A stretch of 64,000 nucleotides of DNA from Posidonia oceanica (Eukaryota; Streptophyta; Magnoliopsida; Alismatales; Posidoniaceae). Each line of letters starts with the position of its first letter. Position 1 is the stretch's first letter. This document shows, piece after piece, positions 11,274-23,200 of the stretch. The DNA is taken from assembly GCA_037176725.1 (NCBI GenBank), contig JAZBRS010000020.1, positions 83,150,001 to 83,214,000 on the forward strand, read 5' to 3'. A model generated the notes under the pieces. The model ran no database searches. It was not told the origin of the DNA and saw nothing but the letters and a program-made list of their open reading frames with translations. A program made the position numbers and the translations under genes.

Positions 11274-11538
11274 TGAGTGTTGGATGTTTGATCCAGCTCA
11301 ATTCCCCGAGTGTTGGATGTTTGATCCAGCTCGATCCGTTGAGTGTTGGATGTTTGATCCAATTCAATCTTGCGAGTGTTCGATGATTGATCCAACTCGA
11401 TCCGTTGAGTGTTAGATGTTTGATCCAGCTCAATCTTGTGAGTGTTGGATGTTTGATCCAGCTCGATCCTTTGAGTGTTGGATGTTTGATCCAGCTCAAT
11501 CTTCCAAGTGTTGGATGTTTGATCCAGCTCAATTCTTT
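11274..11538. repeat. 33-bp tandem array, eight units
   Basis: Eight contiguous units start with GAGTGTTGGATGTTTGATCC (or one-base variants), each followed by AGCTC(A/G)AT and a variable 5-6 bp end. The 33-bp length keeps all minus-strand frames open, so the minus frames translate into an 11-residue repeat; this is a by-product. Tandem arrays in this position, upstream of the 3' LTR, are known for Tat/Ogre elements and can seed satellite DNA. Confidence 0.9.
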
Positions 11539-11830
11539 TTAGTTCGACCCCCTTGGGCAATGCCTTCGGTCGTGTCATCTTAGTTCGACCCCCTTGGGCA
11601 ACGCCCTCGACCGTGTCATCTTAGTTCCGACCCCCTTAGGCAACGCCCTTGGCCATGTCATCTTAGTTCCAACCCCCTTGGCTGTGTCATCTTAGTTCCG
11701 ACCTCCTTGGGCAACGCCTTCGGCTGTGTCATCTTAGTTTCGACCCCCTCGGGCAATGCCCCTAGCTGTGTCTTTTCAAATACCTATTCGACCCCCTTGG
11801 GCAACGCCCTTGGCTATGTCATTTCAATTC
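11539..11830. repeat. 41-42-bp tandem array, about seven units
   Basis: Units of TTAGTTCGACCCCCTTGGG, CAACGCC, a variable 6-bp word and GTGTCATC follow directly on the 33-bp array. One unit (near 11670) lacks the middle. Single related units lie upstream at 11140-11270, and BGTGTTGGATC words continue to about 12090. Confidence 0.85.
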
Positions 11831-12577
11831 AACCTTTCTAGATTCCGAGTGTTGGATCCCTTATCCAGCTCGATCCATTTCACTTCTCATCCAGCCTAGT
11901 GACAGCAGGTGTTGGATCTTCTATCCCTTTCCAACCTAAGTGTTGGTTCTTTTTGTTTCTCGAGTGTTGGATCCCATATCCAGCTCGACCCGACCCCTTT
12001 ATGTCCTATCCAGCCTGCTCACGACAGGTGTTGGATCTTCTTCCTCGTTCCAGCTTAGTGGCAGCTCTGACTCACACCCAAGTGTTGGATTTTCTTTTCC
12101 TTTTCAATCAAAAACCCCCTAGGTAGTACCACACGGGAATATCGTCTCACCTTGTAGCTAATTTCATTCCGAAACCACCTACAAGGAGGGGCAATCTGTA
12201 GATATCCCATTTTGACACTCCCCTTGCACTTTTAAATACCATCACTCCATATCATGCTCCACTCATCTTTAGAAGCTTTTTGCTCAGCTCAAGTATTCTC
12301 CAAGAGCCTATATGCCAGCTTGGATAGTTAGACGCTGTATTTTATAATGTCTAACATTAGACGCTGTATTTCATAGCGTCTAATGGTTCCAACTCAGTTT
12401 ATTTCTAAATCTGTCAATTTTCCTTTGGGACCCAAACCATCTATCAAAGTCAAACGGGTCCACGTTGGCATAATCACATCATTAATTGATTGACACTTGT
12501 CCTCTTGATTGAGAGGTCAAATTTGACAAGTTTGCAAGCTAGGTGTGTTGAACGCTGGATATCCCAGCGTCCAACGT

Positions 12578-12602
12578 AGAACGCTGTGAATCACAGCGTT
12601 CT
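12578..12602. repeat. Perfect 12-bp-arm palindrome
   Basis: AGAACGCTGTGA, one A, then TCACAGCGTTCT. Just upstream (12549-12574) is a related near-palindrome with GAACGCTGG and CCCAGCGTCC. These are the best-preserved members of the GACGCT palindrome set. Confidence 0.9.
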
Positions 12603-12896
12603 ATAACCTGGTTTTGTGTTCCACAACTTTTCTTATTTGGCTAAATTCGAAATCCATTTTCTTGCCTCCTCTAAAGGCCGTTGACTAGTCAAAGCTTTGA
12701 TTGGGCTTAATGATTATTAATTAATCATTATTAGGGGAATATTCCTTGATCTTGGTAGCTGTACCTCGGGGGGGTCATTGGACGCTGGGATTCCAACGTT
12801 CAATGTTGGACACTGTGATTTCTAACATTCAACACTTCTGAATTGGAAATTTTACTGACCTAGCCATTTAGTCCATATCTGTTCCTCCCCTGCTTC

Positions 12897-12904
12897 TATA
12901 AAAG
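12897..12904 (+). promoter_or_regulatory. TATA box of Tat LTR
   Basis: TATAAAAG at 12897 lies about 700 bp into the LTR in a GC-richer context (CCTGCTTC before, TAGGGGTACCCCC after). This is where the U3/R border of a long LTR is expected. It would drive + strand retroelement RNA. Confidence 0.5.
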
Positions 12905-13300
12905 TAGGGGTACCCCCAACCTTGAAAGAGGACTCGGAATTGGAGAAAAATTGGAATGGTGGGACCAAAATCTTGAGAGGAGAGTTTAGAAAATTAGTGA
13001 GAGGAATTTCCTGAGTTTTAGAAGAATTGAAGAGAGCATGGTTCTTCTTTCGCTTCTGGCCACGTCACGTCGGTATCTTGCATTTCATGCATAATAAAAA
13101 GGGGGTTTTCTTTTAGTGTTTTCTTTGCATTTTGCATTTCATTATTTGCATGTTGTATCTAGTCATCCACATATAGTTGCAACTGAGGGGGATAAAACCC
13201 CTCAGGTAAGTATTTTTCTGATTAGTTTATGTTAGTTTTTAGTTTTATTTTGGAATAATTTACTACACCATATTAATCCGCATCTATAATACTATTTTGC

Positions 13301-13792
13301 AAGGAAAAGAAGAAGAAGAAGAAGCTCACCAAGCACGGACACCCTTAGGCAACACTGGCATTGTTCCAAGGTAGCTGAACCCACACCGATCTATCTCTCC
13401 AAGGCGTCTCGAGGGCCAGCGTAAGCAAATCGAGAGTAGCGATCACATCGGTTTCGACACCCGTGGAGTGTTGGAATCGACAAACAAGCAAAAGGAGACA
13501 CTGAGAAGGCAAAATAAACAAAGAACATTTTCTCCTCCAAAACCCCATATCCACAGAAGTCATTGCTCAGGAGTTCTTTCGAGCGATGGGCTCGACAGCA
13601 TCGGCTGCAATCGCAAGACCGTTGTTCGGTAGAGGGACTGCAAGGGCAGAAAGCTATTGAACTGGATGCTATATGTCATGTAGTTGGTGGGTGGGAAGCT
13701 ACCAAACCAAATGGTGTACGTAGGGCTCATGCTGTTAGTAGCCATTTCACCTACAAGTACAAAAACAAGAAAGGATATCAAAACCTTCTGGT
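13301..13792. other. Unclassified stretch between two LTR fragments
   Basis: Short open frames exist on both strands (for example 13563-13345 minus and 13563-13898 plus), but I recognise no domain. A (GAA)n run lies at 13309-13322. It could be the internal or leader part of the retroelement whose LTR begins at 13793. Confidence 0.3.
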
Positions 13793-16700
13793 TGTAACGA
13801 CCCTGGTCGTCACCCTAAACATAACCACATATTTCTTTTCTTTTTTGCATATACCAATACTGAATCCAAATCCAAATACAAAATCTAAAATGCTATAATC
13901 AACCTTAGTAAGTCTAGAACAGAAAATCTACCCAAGACCCTTGATGTGTGGTTAAGTGACTCTTCTATATGCACTAACAAGCAAGCTAACTATCAATCTG
14001 CACCTGCAAAACATAAAACACAAGTACACGTGAGTGACCACCAAAAATGTCACCCAACACACACTCCACGATAAAACCGAAAAACCTCAAAAACTCTGGA
14101 AAACCAAACGCTAGAGACAAACACGTAGAACAAACGCGCAAGGCAAACGCGAGCTCCAAACGTGAGTCCAATACGCACAAGAAAGACTCAACAATTCAAC
14201 AAACTGCAACAAGCCTAAGGTCTAACATGAGAACCACGGTAAAGAAATGACACTAAAGCCAAAACTCATAACCTCTAGGGAGCATGCAAAAAAACTCTAA
14301 AATAGCATCTCCCCAAAACTCGTAGCCATATAGGCAAAACCACAATTTTCAATATCAAATCGAAAAACCCGGACCTCTCAAATCACGAGATCTGGCCACC
14401 AAACCATCACAACTAAAATAGGCATCCCAATATTGATGCTAGGAAACCAAAACCATAGAAAACTACGATGCACCAAATCATATAAGCGTGCATCACAAAC
14501 ATCAATACCAAATCCTCTGAAACCACATGCATCTTATCTCAATGCCAAAAACCATATCTCAAAAACTATGGTCTCCATCTCTAGACCAAAACCTGAAATC
14601 ATTATCAGAAATTCTAAAAATCTCAATCTCAAAATACAACCATTCACAAAACTATCGTGTCACTCGGGCCCAAGAAACTGACATTAGCCATAAGTAGTCT
14701 CCAAGGTGCACCACACTGCCACGACAGAGCCACTCTATGTAGGAGCTCCTCGTCTCAGTTTGTACTCTAAGAACCCTCAATTGTCCACACAGGACAACAC
14801 ACACACATAGGGTTCGCCCTCTCGACGTCTTCGGGACTGTTGCACTCGACTACCTAGAGGATTTTTTCACCTCCTGGTCCTGGCAATACAACTCCCTCGA
14901 CCTCAGCCTAGACATCTTGCTTTCAACCATCCAGGGGTATCTATCATCCCTAGACCATCGTTCATAATTCTTCGGCCTCTTGGTCCCAAATCTCATCCTT
15001 GGTCTCTTGGTCACACAATCCTCAACCTTGGCCTCTCATTCTCCTCTAAAAACAACACAAAAATCCTCTTGGACCTCAACCTAGATATCTAGCTCTCAAC
15101 CATCCAGGGGTATCAATCATCTCTAGACAGTCGGTTATGATTCTTCAGCCTCTTGGTCCCACCAAATCCACAGAAATCCTTTTCCAATCTTTTTTAAAAC
15201 TTATGCATTTCTTTCCAAACCCTTTTTGGGAAATCATTTCAAAACTAACTTAAAACACCACACAAAACACCAACCACAACATACTGCTGCATTGACCACA
15301 GCAAAACTATTCGACCAATACGCGCCCCCAACCAGCATTGGGAACACGTATGGGTGGTCCACGCCCCCAACACGCACCTCAGGTGTAAAAACAAGGCATC
15401 AAAGAAAAATCTACATTAAGCATCTATCCACAAAATCCGACACACACCCTAGAAAATTGTGTATAATATACCAAAATGAAGAACAATAAATAATCCATCA
15501 TATGCAACAAAAATCTTAAGAATTCGATGTTTAAAATTCAAGATATCAACAAAGGATGACAACCCACTCAGATAGTGAACGGTATTCACCATGAACACAA
15601 CACACACCAATAAATCTCAATTTAAGCATGGTAATTCACCAATAAGTGCTATAAATTATGCTTAAAGCTAAACTCAACAAACTACAACAATTACATAGCT
15701 CTAATTCATTATAAGAGCCTCAGAAACACATAGGAAAACAACATGTGCATATACACAATTTTCGCTTTCAATTAAAACCATCTCAACTGAAAAATTTTGC
15801 TACTAAAAATCCATGATTTAGAGCTCAATTCAACTCAGTAAAAATCCATACTATATATCATTTTGAAGATTTTGATATTCTCTTTCTAATGCCTCCTAAG
15901 TCATTGAAATCCAATATCAAAATCTGAAGATATCCATTAAACAAGCAACCACATACGCTCAGTGAATAGTGTTGAGCTCAAGCTTTTGAATATTAGCAAT
16001 TAACGCTAGCAAATAACTTTAAAAATGTTGTAAATCATTAAAACAACAAGATAAATCATACCACATCATTTATGCTTCTATAATTGCATACACAAGTACT
16101 TAGTGAAGCGTGTACCTTGAGTCTAAGCTAAGAACCCAACAAATAGCTACCTCATCGTTGGCAGTCTCTTCATCGGAGCTCCAGATTCCACTGCTCTCAT
16201 CTCTGTCCGAGTACAGCCACACGTCCAGAGCACTCCCAACAACCCAAAACACACACAAAACCACAAATCAACCACACACAGAGAGGGAAGAGAGGAACCC
16301 AACAAACTATTTAAGCTCAATTCACCTTCCACCGGAACCCAAATCAACAGAGAGGCGGTCGTCGGCGATTTCACCTCTGACCAAAGCTTCCTCAAGCATC
16401 GGAGCACCACATGACGCTGGTGAGGAGCTCTCCTCCGGAAGCCCTCTCCCAACTCAAAGAAATTCCTCTCCGAGCACATAGAAATCTCACAGCTCACTCT
16501 CTCTCAAGCTCTCTGCTCAACTCTCCTCTCGGTTCCCTCTTCTCCTCTTCTCCTCTTCGATCTCTCCGCGTGAGTGTGTGTGTGTGTGTGTGAAAAAGCA
16601 CTACAACCCTTCCCTCCTTTTATAGCCATGAACTTAAGTCATGTAGAGGATAGGCGTCGACACATTATACAAACACCACACTCACGCAACAACAACAGCA

Positions 16701-17256
16701 CAACGCTTGCATCATCAATTACCTAGTGTAAGGCAAGTGTTTGCTCACGCCCTCTACCTTTAACACAAAACACCAAGCACAAACCACAAACCATGATAAG
16801 GATCTCCACTCAAATCATCCTTAAATAAATTATAACCATCAACCCAAAACCAAGTGGGATAACTAATCCCAAAACCACAGCTCACGACTTACTGCACTCT
16901 GGCACATTAAAATGAGCGAGTAAACCATGCCAAGAAAACGCATTGATAACACGCACTTACATAACACACTAGATACCCATGCTAAGAACATGCGACATTC
17001 AGATACATAGTCTGAAAGCGTAAGCAAAGATCACAAATGTTACATTGGTATACACGTGTGATGACTATCCGAGAAGGAGAAGTCCCACCGGATGTACTAT
17101 CTTGTTTGCGGGTTCTTTTCACACTCCCAAGGAATTTACAACTTCCAATAAAATCTTGAGGTGCTATTATGAATTTTAATGTTCAAACTTCTCCCGGACC
17201 ACTTTTGATGTGGGTCCATTAATTACCATGGGAGAACCTCGTTCACGATCGTCACA
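13793..17256 (-). mobile_element. Candidate long LTR (solo or partial), minus strand
   Basis: On the minus strand it starts TGTGACGATCGTG (17256) and ends GGTCGTTACA (13793), giving TG...CA ends. It shares ordered blocks with the solo LTR at 31447-34012: CACGTGAGTGA, a TGTCA(C/T)CCA block, CACACACT and CCACGATAAAACCGAAA (14030-14085 here, 31652-31713 there). A TATA box lies at 16617-16624 on the minus strand. Unlike the other copy, its flanking 5-mers (CTGGT, CACAT) do not match, so the borders may be wrong or an internal region may be lost. Confidence 0.5.
16617..16624 (-). promoter_or_regulatory. TATA box, minus strand, within LTR candidate
   Basis: Reading the minus strand, GGCTATAAAAGGAGGG is followed by a (CA)n tract and a GA-rich leader. 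This is typical for the U3/R border of a plant LTR. Confidence 0.45.
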
Positions 17257-18500
17257 CACATATTCCGGATATAATATTATAAAACATCCATGCATTAATG
17301 GCAAATGGAAGACAAGGTATGTATGTAATCAGGAATATAATGTCTAGATTAACATATAATTTATATACATATTCTAGATATAATGTCAAGAATAAACAAG
17401 CATATATGTATGATTGGTCGGTTGGCCTAGTTTGAGGCCGAATGGTGCATGTAGAAGTACGTTCGAATATGGTGTCGAACGTGTGTGTTCGGATATAGTG
17501 TCGAATGAGTGTATGTTCGGATATAATGACGAACGGGAATATTCTTGGATATAATGCCAAGTGGTGTGTGTTCGGATATAGTGCCGAACAAGAATGTGCT
17601 CGGATTTAATGCCAAGGGTGCAATGCAATAAATCAAGTATATGTATAATCAAATATAAATGTAAATGAAAATACACAATCTATGGCAAAGAAAGAACATA
17701 AGAACAAATATATGTATAATTGAATGTAATGTCGATAAAAATATGCGACCTAGCATGATTTATGTGATGTCAGATCAACCATCTGGCCTAGTTCTAGGCC
17801 GGACAGTCCCAAAATGATTGGTTTAGAGTCGAACAGGGGTTGTGTCCCAAGTGATCGGTCGGGCGTGTGCCTCGGCCCTTCAGCGAATGACCCACATATG
17901 ATGGGGAATTGATCGCCCAGCTAGTTAGGGCCCAAGATGATGTCTGATTCTTATGCATGTTCGAATGTGATGTCGAAGTTAGCATATTAATAGACATGAT
18001 ATTTGTGGGAGATGTTGATTTAACACATATTATTGAATGTATTGTCGATATGGTTTTAGTTTGTAATGGCGTATCTCATCCCTTATTATATGTTAAAACA
18101 ATGAAGAGTTGGAGCCTAGCCCAGCCGATCGGCATGGAATGCCAAGTAGGAGAGAACCAGGTCCAAACTGACGTTATGCCCCAAGTAAACAGCTTGAATG
18201 CCGAACGAGTTATACCTCGATGAACGAGTTGTCGTTTGGGATGAGCAATTGTCGTGTATGAGCGAACTTGCGCCGATTATAACCACATATGACTTTCTTA
18301 TATATCCGAATATGATGTCAGGGAAGTGCATATGATTGTGTGGTGAACAAGTTGATTTGTATTATTGAATGTAATGTCAAATAATACAGGATATGTTATT
18401 ACATATAGGGGCAATAAAAGAAAACGAAAATATTTGTCAAGTATATGGGGTTGTATTATTGAATACATGGTTGAATAATACTAGATGTGAGATTACATAC
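17257..18500. repeat. Field of degenerate TTCGGATATAATGCCGAA hairpin motifs
   Basis: At least 14 copies of an imperfect palindrome, consensus TTCGGATATAATGCCGAA, occur at about 17262, 17376, 17461, 17491, 17517, 17547, 17571, 17599, 17713, 17958, 18032, 18304, 18363 and 18457. Arms change together in several copies (TTCGAATATGGTGTCGAA, CTTGGATATAATGCCAAG, ATTGAATGTAATGTCAAAT), so pairing is partly kept. Spacing is about 30 bp in the dense part (17460-17610). No gene is visible. Confidence 0.7.
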
Positions 18501-19250
18501 AGTAGTAATCAGAAAACATACATGGTTTTACATTACGTTTAATGGCGATTTGTCATAATCATGCAATTTGGGGCATGGGTTGCATTATAATTGAATCTCC
18601 TTGTTAGCTTCTCCTTGGTTGTGGGTGAACATAGGTATGGAGACGAACAATGTGAGGGGTTTGTCTCGATCACCGGCGTTGGTCGTAGATCACAGTGATG
18701 GGGACTGTGAGTGTATGAATGCTGGTTGCAAGTTGTAGATCTTTGTCTTGGGATATATCAAGTGTTTGTCTGTGTGTAGGAATGATGCGTAGATGTGTAT
18801 ATGTCCCCTTCTCTTCTCCTTTTTATCCTTCTCTCCCTCTTCTCTTGTTCTTATTTCTCTTTTTTTTCTCAATGAAGGGGAAGGACCCTTATTTATATGG
18901 AGACTGCTCATCTTTGTTCAAACTGGAATAGCTTTAAATTTAAATTCATAGTATCCAATTGTAGATTATCTTGGCAATATCTTCTCATATTTCAAAATAA
19001 TTCTATTTAGTGTGAGAAAATTTAGAGATAGCTCTCGCTACTTTGTAGTTAGCTCGGTAAGTTGATCGCACTTCTCACGGTAACATTTTCTCCCCTTTTG
19101 AAACATTTCCACTTTGAATACAAGTGGTAGGGATTTGACATGTCCTTTTTAGTAATGGGATTGGCGGACTAGGCCTACTTTGCGTGGGAATATGTCTCAC
19201 ATTATTGAGTTCAATTTTGGATGAATTTCAATTCTTCATGGGCTTGTGTT
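18501..19250. other. Unclassified, LTR-like fragment
   Basis: Contains a pyrimidine-rich run (18805-18865) and GGACCCTTATTTATATGG (18888-18905), which looks like the TATA area of a plant LTR on the + strand. No boundaries or domains were found. Confidence 0.3.
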
Positions 19251-19935
19251 GAGCCTGAACCTGCTTGATGAGCCATGTCAACCTTCTCACTTGGTCTGTT
19301 CAGCCAGGCCTTGTATTGGGCTCAGAGTTTTTTGATGTCAACAACGATCATCTCACTTAGTCGGGCTTGTATTGGGCTCAAAATTTTTAATGTCAACATG
19401 TATGTGTAATTCTATTTGGAAAATAGTTTGTATATACTAAATTTTATATCAATTCATACACTACTACGTGATCTTTTATGTGGACCTCCACATCATGTGA
19501 TGACATGGCAACAATATTGTATTAATTTTAGAGATATGAATTGAATGATACAAGATTGTATAAATGTGATATTAACTTGAATCAAAATAACACAAAGTCA
19601 GTTCTCGTATCGTTCAGTTTATGCTACTTGATGTCATTCTCATGTCATTTAACATTATTTTTGTATAATTTTGTGTTATTTTTTATCATTTAACGTTATT
19701 TTTGTATAATTTCGTATCATTCTAAGTATCGTTTAGTCCGTTTCATTTGATGTTTATTCTTGTATTATTATATCAGTACAAATACATTTGATATTTATTC
19801 TCATATCATTTAGTTTGTATCATTTGACGTCGTATTCTTATCATTTGATATTATTTTTATATTATTTAACATTATTCTCATATGATTCGATTTGTATTAT
19901 TTAGTATCATTCTTGATGTCATTTAGCAGATAATA
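19251..19935. repeat. Short duplications and ATCATTT-rich repeats
   Basis: A ~65-bp unit (CTCACTT.GTC ... TTGTATTGGGCTCA ... TTTTTGATGTCAACA) is present twice at about 19270-19400. From 19600 to 19930 words such as GTATCATTT, TCATTTAACATTATTTTTGTATAAT and TTGATGT recur irregularly. No gene. Confidence 0.55.
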
Positions 19936-20243
19936 TGGAAATCTACGTCATATGTTACGTTAATAGTATATAAATTGACGTAAGATTTTTATGAATTAAA
20001 ATCATCCTCTTAGTTTTTCTTTGTTGGAAGAGATGACAATCATCTCCAAACTTTGAATCTCAGGCTTACAAGTTACAACACAATGACGATGAAGGATGGT
20101 ACGGTACTTTTGACATGACCCTACCACGACTTCACTTCCCGAGACGGGACGCAATCAGTTGAATTAATTTCCAGTACCAATAAATATGACCTTACCGACC
20201 ACAGAGAAGGGGCGGAATTGGAATAGGAAAAAAACAAAAACAA

Positions 20244-23200
20244 ATGGAGAACCCGACGGTTCTGCGAGAATGGTTCGACCTAGTTGACACCGGCCACACT
20301 GGCAACATCACTGCCCACCAGCTCCAGGTCTCCTCCTCCTCCTCCTCCTCCCTCCTATTCTTCAGCCCTGAATAACATCTGACGCTAACTTTCTGATGTT
20401 GACGAGCAGAAGGCGTTTTCCGTGGGGAATCTGGATTTCTCCCTCTCGATTGTCCAGCAGATGATCAGGTTTGTCTTGGTTGCGTTTTTTATTTTTATTG
20501 TTAGTTCCATTCAAACTTGGAATGATCTTGCTGTTATTTTTTTCGCTTAGGATGTATGATTTTGACAGTAACGGGAAAATGAGTTTCGAAGGTGAGGTTC
20601 TGTGGCATCTTGTGTTAGTTGCCTTTGTTCTTTTGTAGAGTATATCGGTTTGTTCATATCTGTTGGAGACGCTGATCTTGAATTGGGGGGTTTAAATTGG
20701 GTGTTTTAAGGCCACATTTGAGTGAATTTACAAGTGTGTTTCGAGTAGAACAAAATATAGAAATTGATTTTTTTTTTTTTTTTACAAACATTGTATCGAT
20801 GAACATTTAAGCAACACAGATTGAAGTTTTGAACAGAATAGGATCATATAATAGCCCATCATTTTGTTGCACGTATGTACCAAAATGGTGTCACTTTTTA
20901 GATTTTACAGGAATATATATTCTTCTACCAACCATGATTAGCTAGCGTTGGATCAGAGGCAGTAATTGGAGACCCATGCCCACAAGGATGATGAAGTAGT
21001 TGTATTGAGTGGATAAATCGTACCAGTATATATTCATGAACAACATTAATTCCTTAATCATCCCATCCAACTGTTCGGGAGACCCTCAAACAGTAAAAGT
21101 AACATAACTCTCATCAGTGCCCAAAAATATTAAACCACCTAGTTGGATGATCAAGTTGTAAGTGAAACTTTTGAAGTTGTATAGACTTTTGAAAAAAATG
21201 CTCCTAGTCGATGATAGGATGATTTGAAGTTTGTCTTTCTGGAGTTAGCAGATGTGGAGTGGTCACCCTCTTTCGTACAGGTCATCAATGAATTGTTATG
21301 AACTTGTGTTGTGAGTGTTATGAGTGATGTGGTTGGAGTGACTTCACCTTCGGTATTCTTCTCTAATAATAGATGCTAAAGCATTCACTATAATGAGGTA
21401 TTGATGTTCAACCATAAAAGGTCTATTATGCTGTGAAAATCTGTTTCAGATTTTCTGTAAGTAAGGCTGATTGTGTCATGATATTTGTCTTCTAAGTTGT
21501 CTCTTCTCATTTATAGAAATTGACACCTGCTCTCCGCTACCACATTTCATGTATTAACTGGGTATTATTCTTGGAACCAAACTTTGGAATTAAGGGCATC
21601 CAACATTAGTACACCATCCAACTACCCAAGTATACAAAAAAAGGGGCAAACTCTATGCACGTGGCTCCCAACAATGTGGGATATTGGGAAGAGTCCATGT
21701 GTACCCTACCTTACCATCATATGTTAATAGTTGTATCCAAGAACCACCCAAGTGTACATGAGGGAATTTTTGTTCAAGCAGTACAAGAGGGAATATTTAA
21801 CCAGCATTTTTCTTACGCATGCACGTTTTATAAGGTCTAATCATTATTGCTGAGGTACCTTGGCTTCTAATATGAATACCCTTTCTGCACTTGGTCGATA
21901 TAGGAAATGAACAAAATTATTGTATAGCCTAATCGTTTCGTATTCATAAGAGTTTTCTGTGGGAATGGGCAGATGTGACTGGCTATAAAGAAATTTATAA
22001 TTTAGGTATAAATAATACCATTAAGATGTCTCAGGTTTAGTGCATCAAGATATTGCATCCTGATCAGGGACTGATTTATGCCATTGCCATTGGCGTTAAA
22101 AATACAAGGATCTTACCATTTGCAGTTTTATATCTAATAGCTACCCTTGTGTTTGTTTATTTTTGGGTTGTGGCTGCCTCCTGTATGCACCTTTGCATCT
22201 ATGTCTTTAATGGGGTTACTTGACTTAAGTACAGTTAAAAGTTCTGATTTATAAACATTAGTTTTACAACATCTCCTGTTTCCATTCTGCCAAGGGACTA
22301 TATTTTGGGCAAATTTGACTGTTGTTTAAATGGCTGTTTCTCTTGAAACATGTGGTTGTTGGACTGGGAGAAGTACTGTTACATATTTACATTATGCCGC
22401 TCTATGCTTTAATAGTCCAATAAAAAAATCAATAGTTATATCATTAAATTATATAGTTAATCTGAAGTAGAATACTTTCTCCTGGAAACATGTTCACAAG
22501 CTACTTCTGCATGAATCCTATTATATTGCCTCACAAGTGTTGTCTTCTTATTGGTTTTCTTCTTTATAATGCAAAATGGTTGGAAGGACGAAAATTTGAC
22601 TTTTAAACATGTAACTACTGTTATCCTTCTGTCTTTTGTATTGTTTGTTGAAAATATCATTTCCTTTTTTTATATTTAAGTCATTTACTAAATCAACAAA
22701 TTTTAGATTATAGAGAGCATGACTGGCTACAATTCTTACCTTGGACCTTGGCCTAAGTCTTTGAAAGTGAAATGAGTTTTTTATCATTCTTTTGACAATG
22801 TTTATAATCTTTGTGCAGAATTTGTTGCTCTTAACAAGTTTCTTCATAAGGTTGGTACCTTCCAAAATTCTTATATAGAATAATCTCAGTTCGTAATTAT
22901 GGGGTGCATTAAGCAAGAATAATTGTGTACATCATTTTTTTTTTACTGTATCTGAAAAACTGTATTAACATTTCCTCCCAGCCCCTCTCATCCGTAAAAG
23001 CTAAGGTAATCGGTACTACTTGCTACTGCGTACTACTAGCTACTGCTAAATGGAGATAAATTATACAGATGGAAGCTTAGCGGAAACGGAAACAGTAAAG
23101 AGAAATCAACACGTATAATAACAGACAGTTAAGAAATTAAGTAATAAGACGGAAGAAAGCAGATATATTTATATCAACATATACTTTACAGACTCTATTT

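Larger units (their letters stand above)
12181..13300 (+). mobile_element. Polypurine tract and start of a Tat LTR, truncated
   Basis: The purine-rich ACAAGGAGGGGCAATC (12181-12196) is followed by TGTAGATATCCC at 12197. The TGTAGATACCC start is shared with the TSD-bounded Tat LTR at 56403. The segment holds a TATA box (12897) and splice-donor-like CAGGTAAG near 13203. It fades into unrelated sequence near 13300, and none of the LTR-end blocks of 3206-3420 are present, so it is cut. It also holds the third set of GACGCT palindromes (12335-12830). Confidence 0.7.

Noticed and set aside
11274..11538. Possible CRISPR-like repeat array
   Set aside because: The 33-bp units are contiguous with no unique spacers, and the DNA is plant nuclear.
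11254..11578. Open minus-strand frames with an 11-residue repeat (LDQTSNT)
   Set aside because: They are the translation of the 33-bp tandem array; 33 is a multiple of 3, so any frame stays open. No start context or partner domain.
15226..15489. Open + frame of 87 codons
   Set aside because: No domain, and it lies inside the minus-strand LTR candidate.
13788..17261. Intact LTR insertion with target duplication
   Set aside because: Flanking 5-mers CTGGT and CACAT do not match, so I call only a candidate LTR and not a bounded element.
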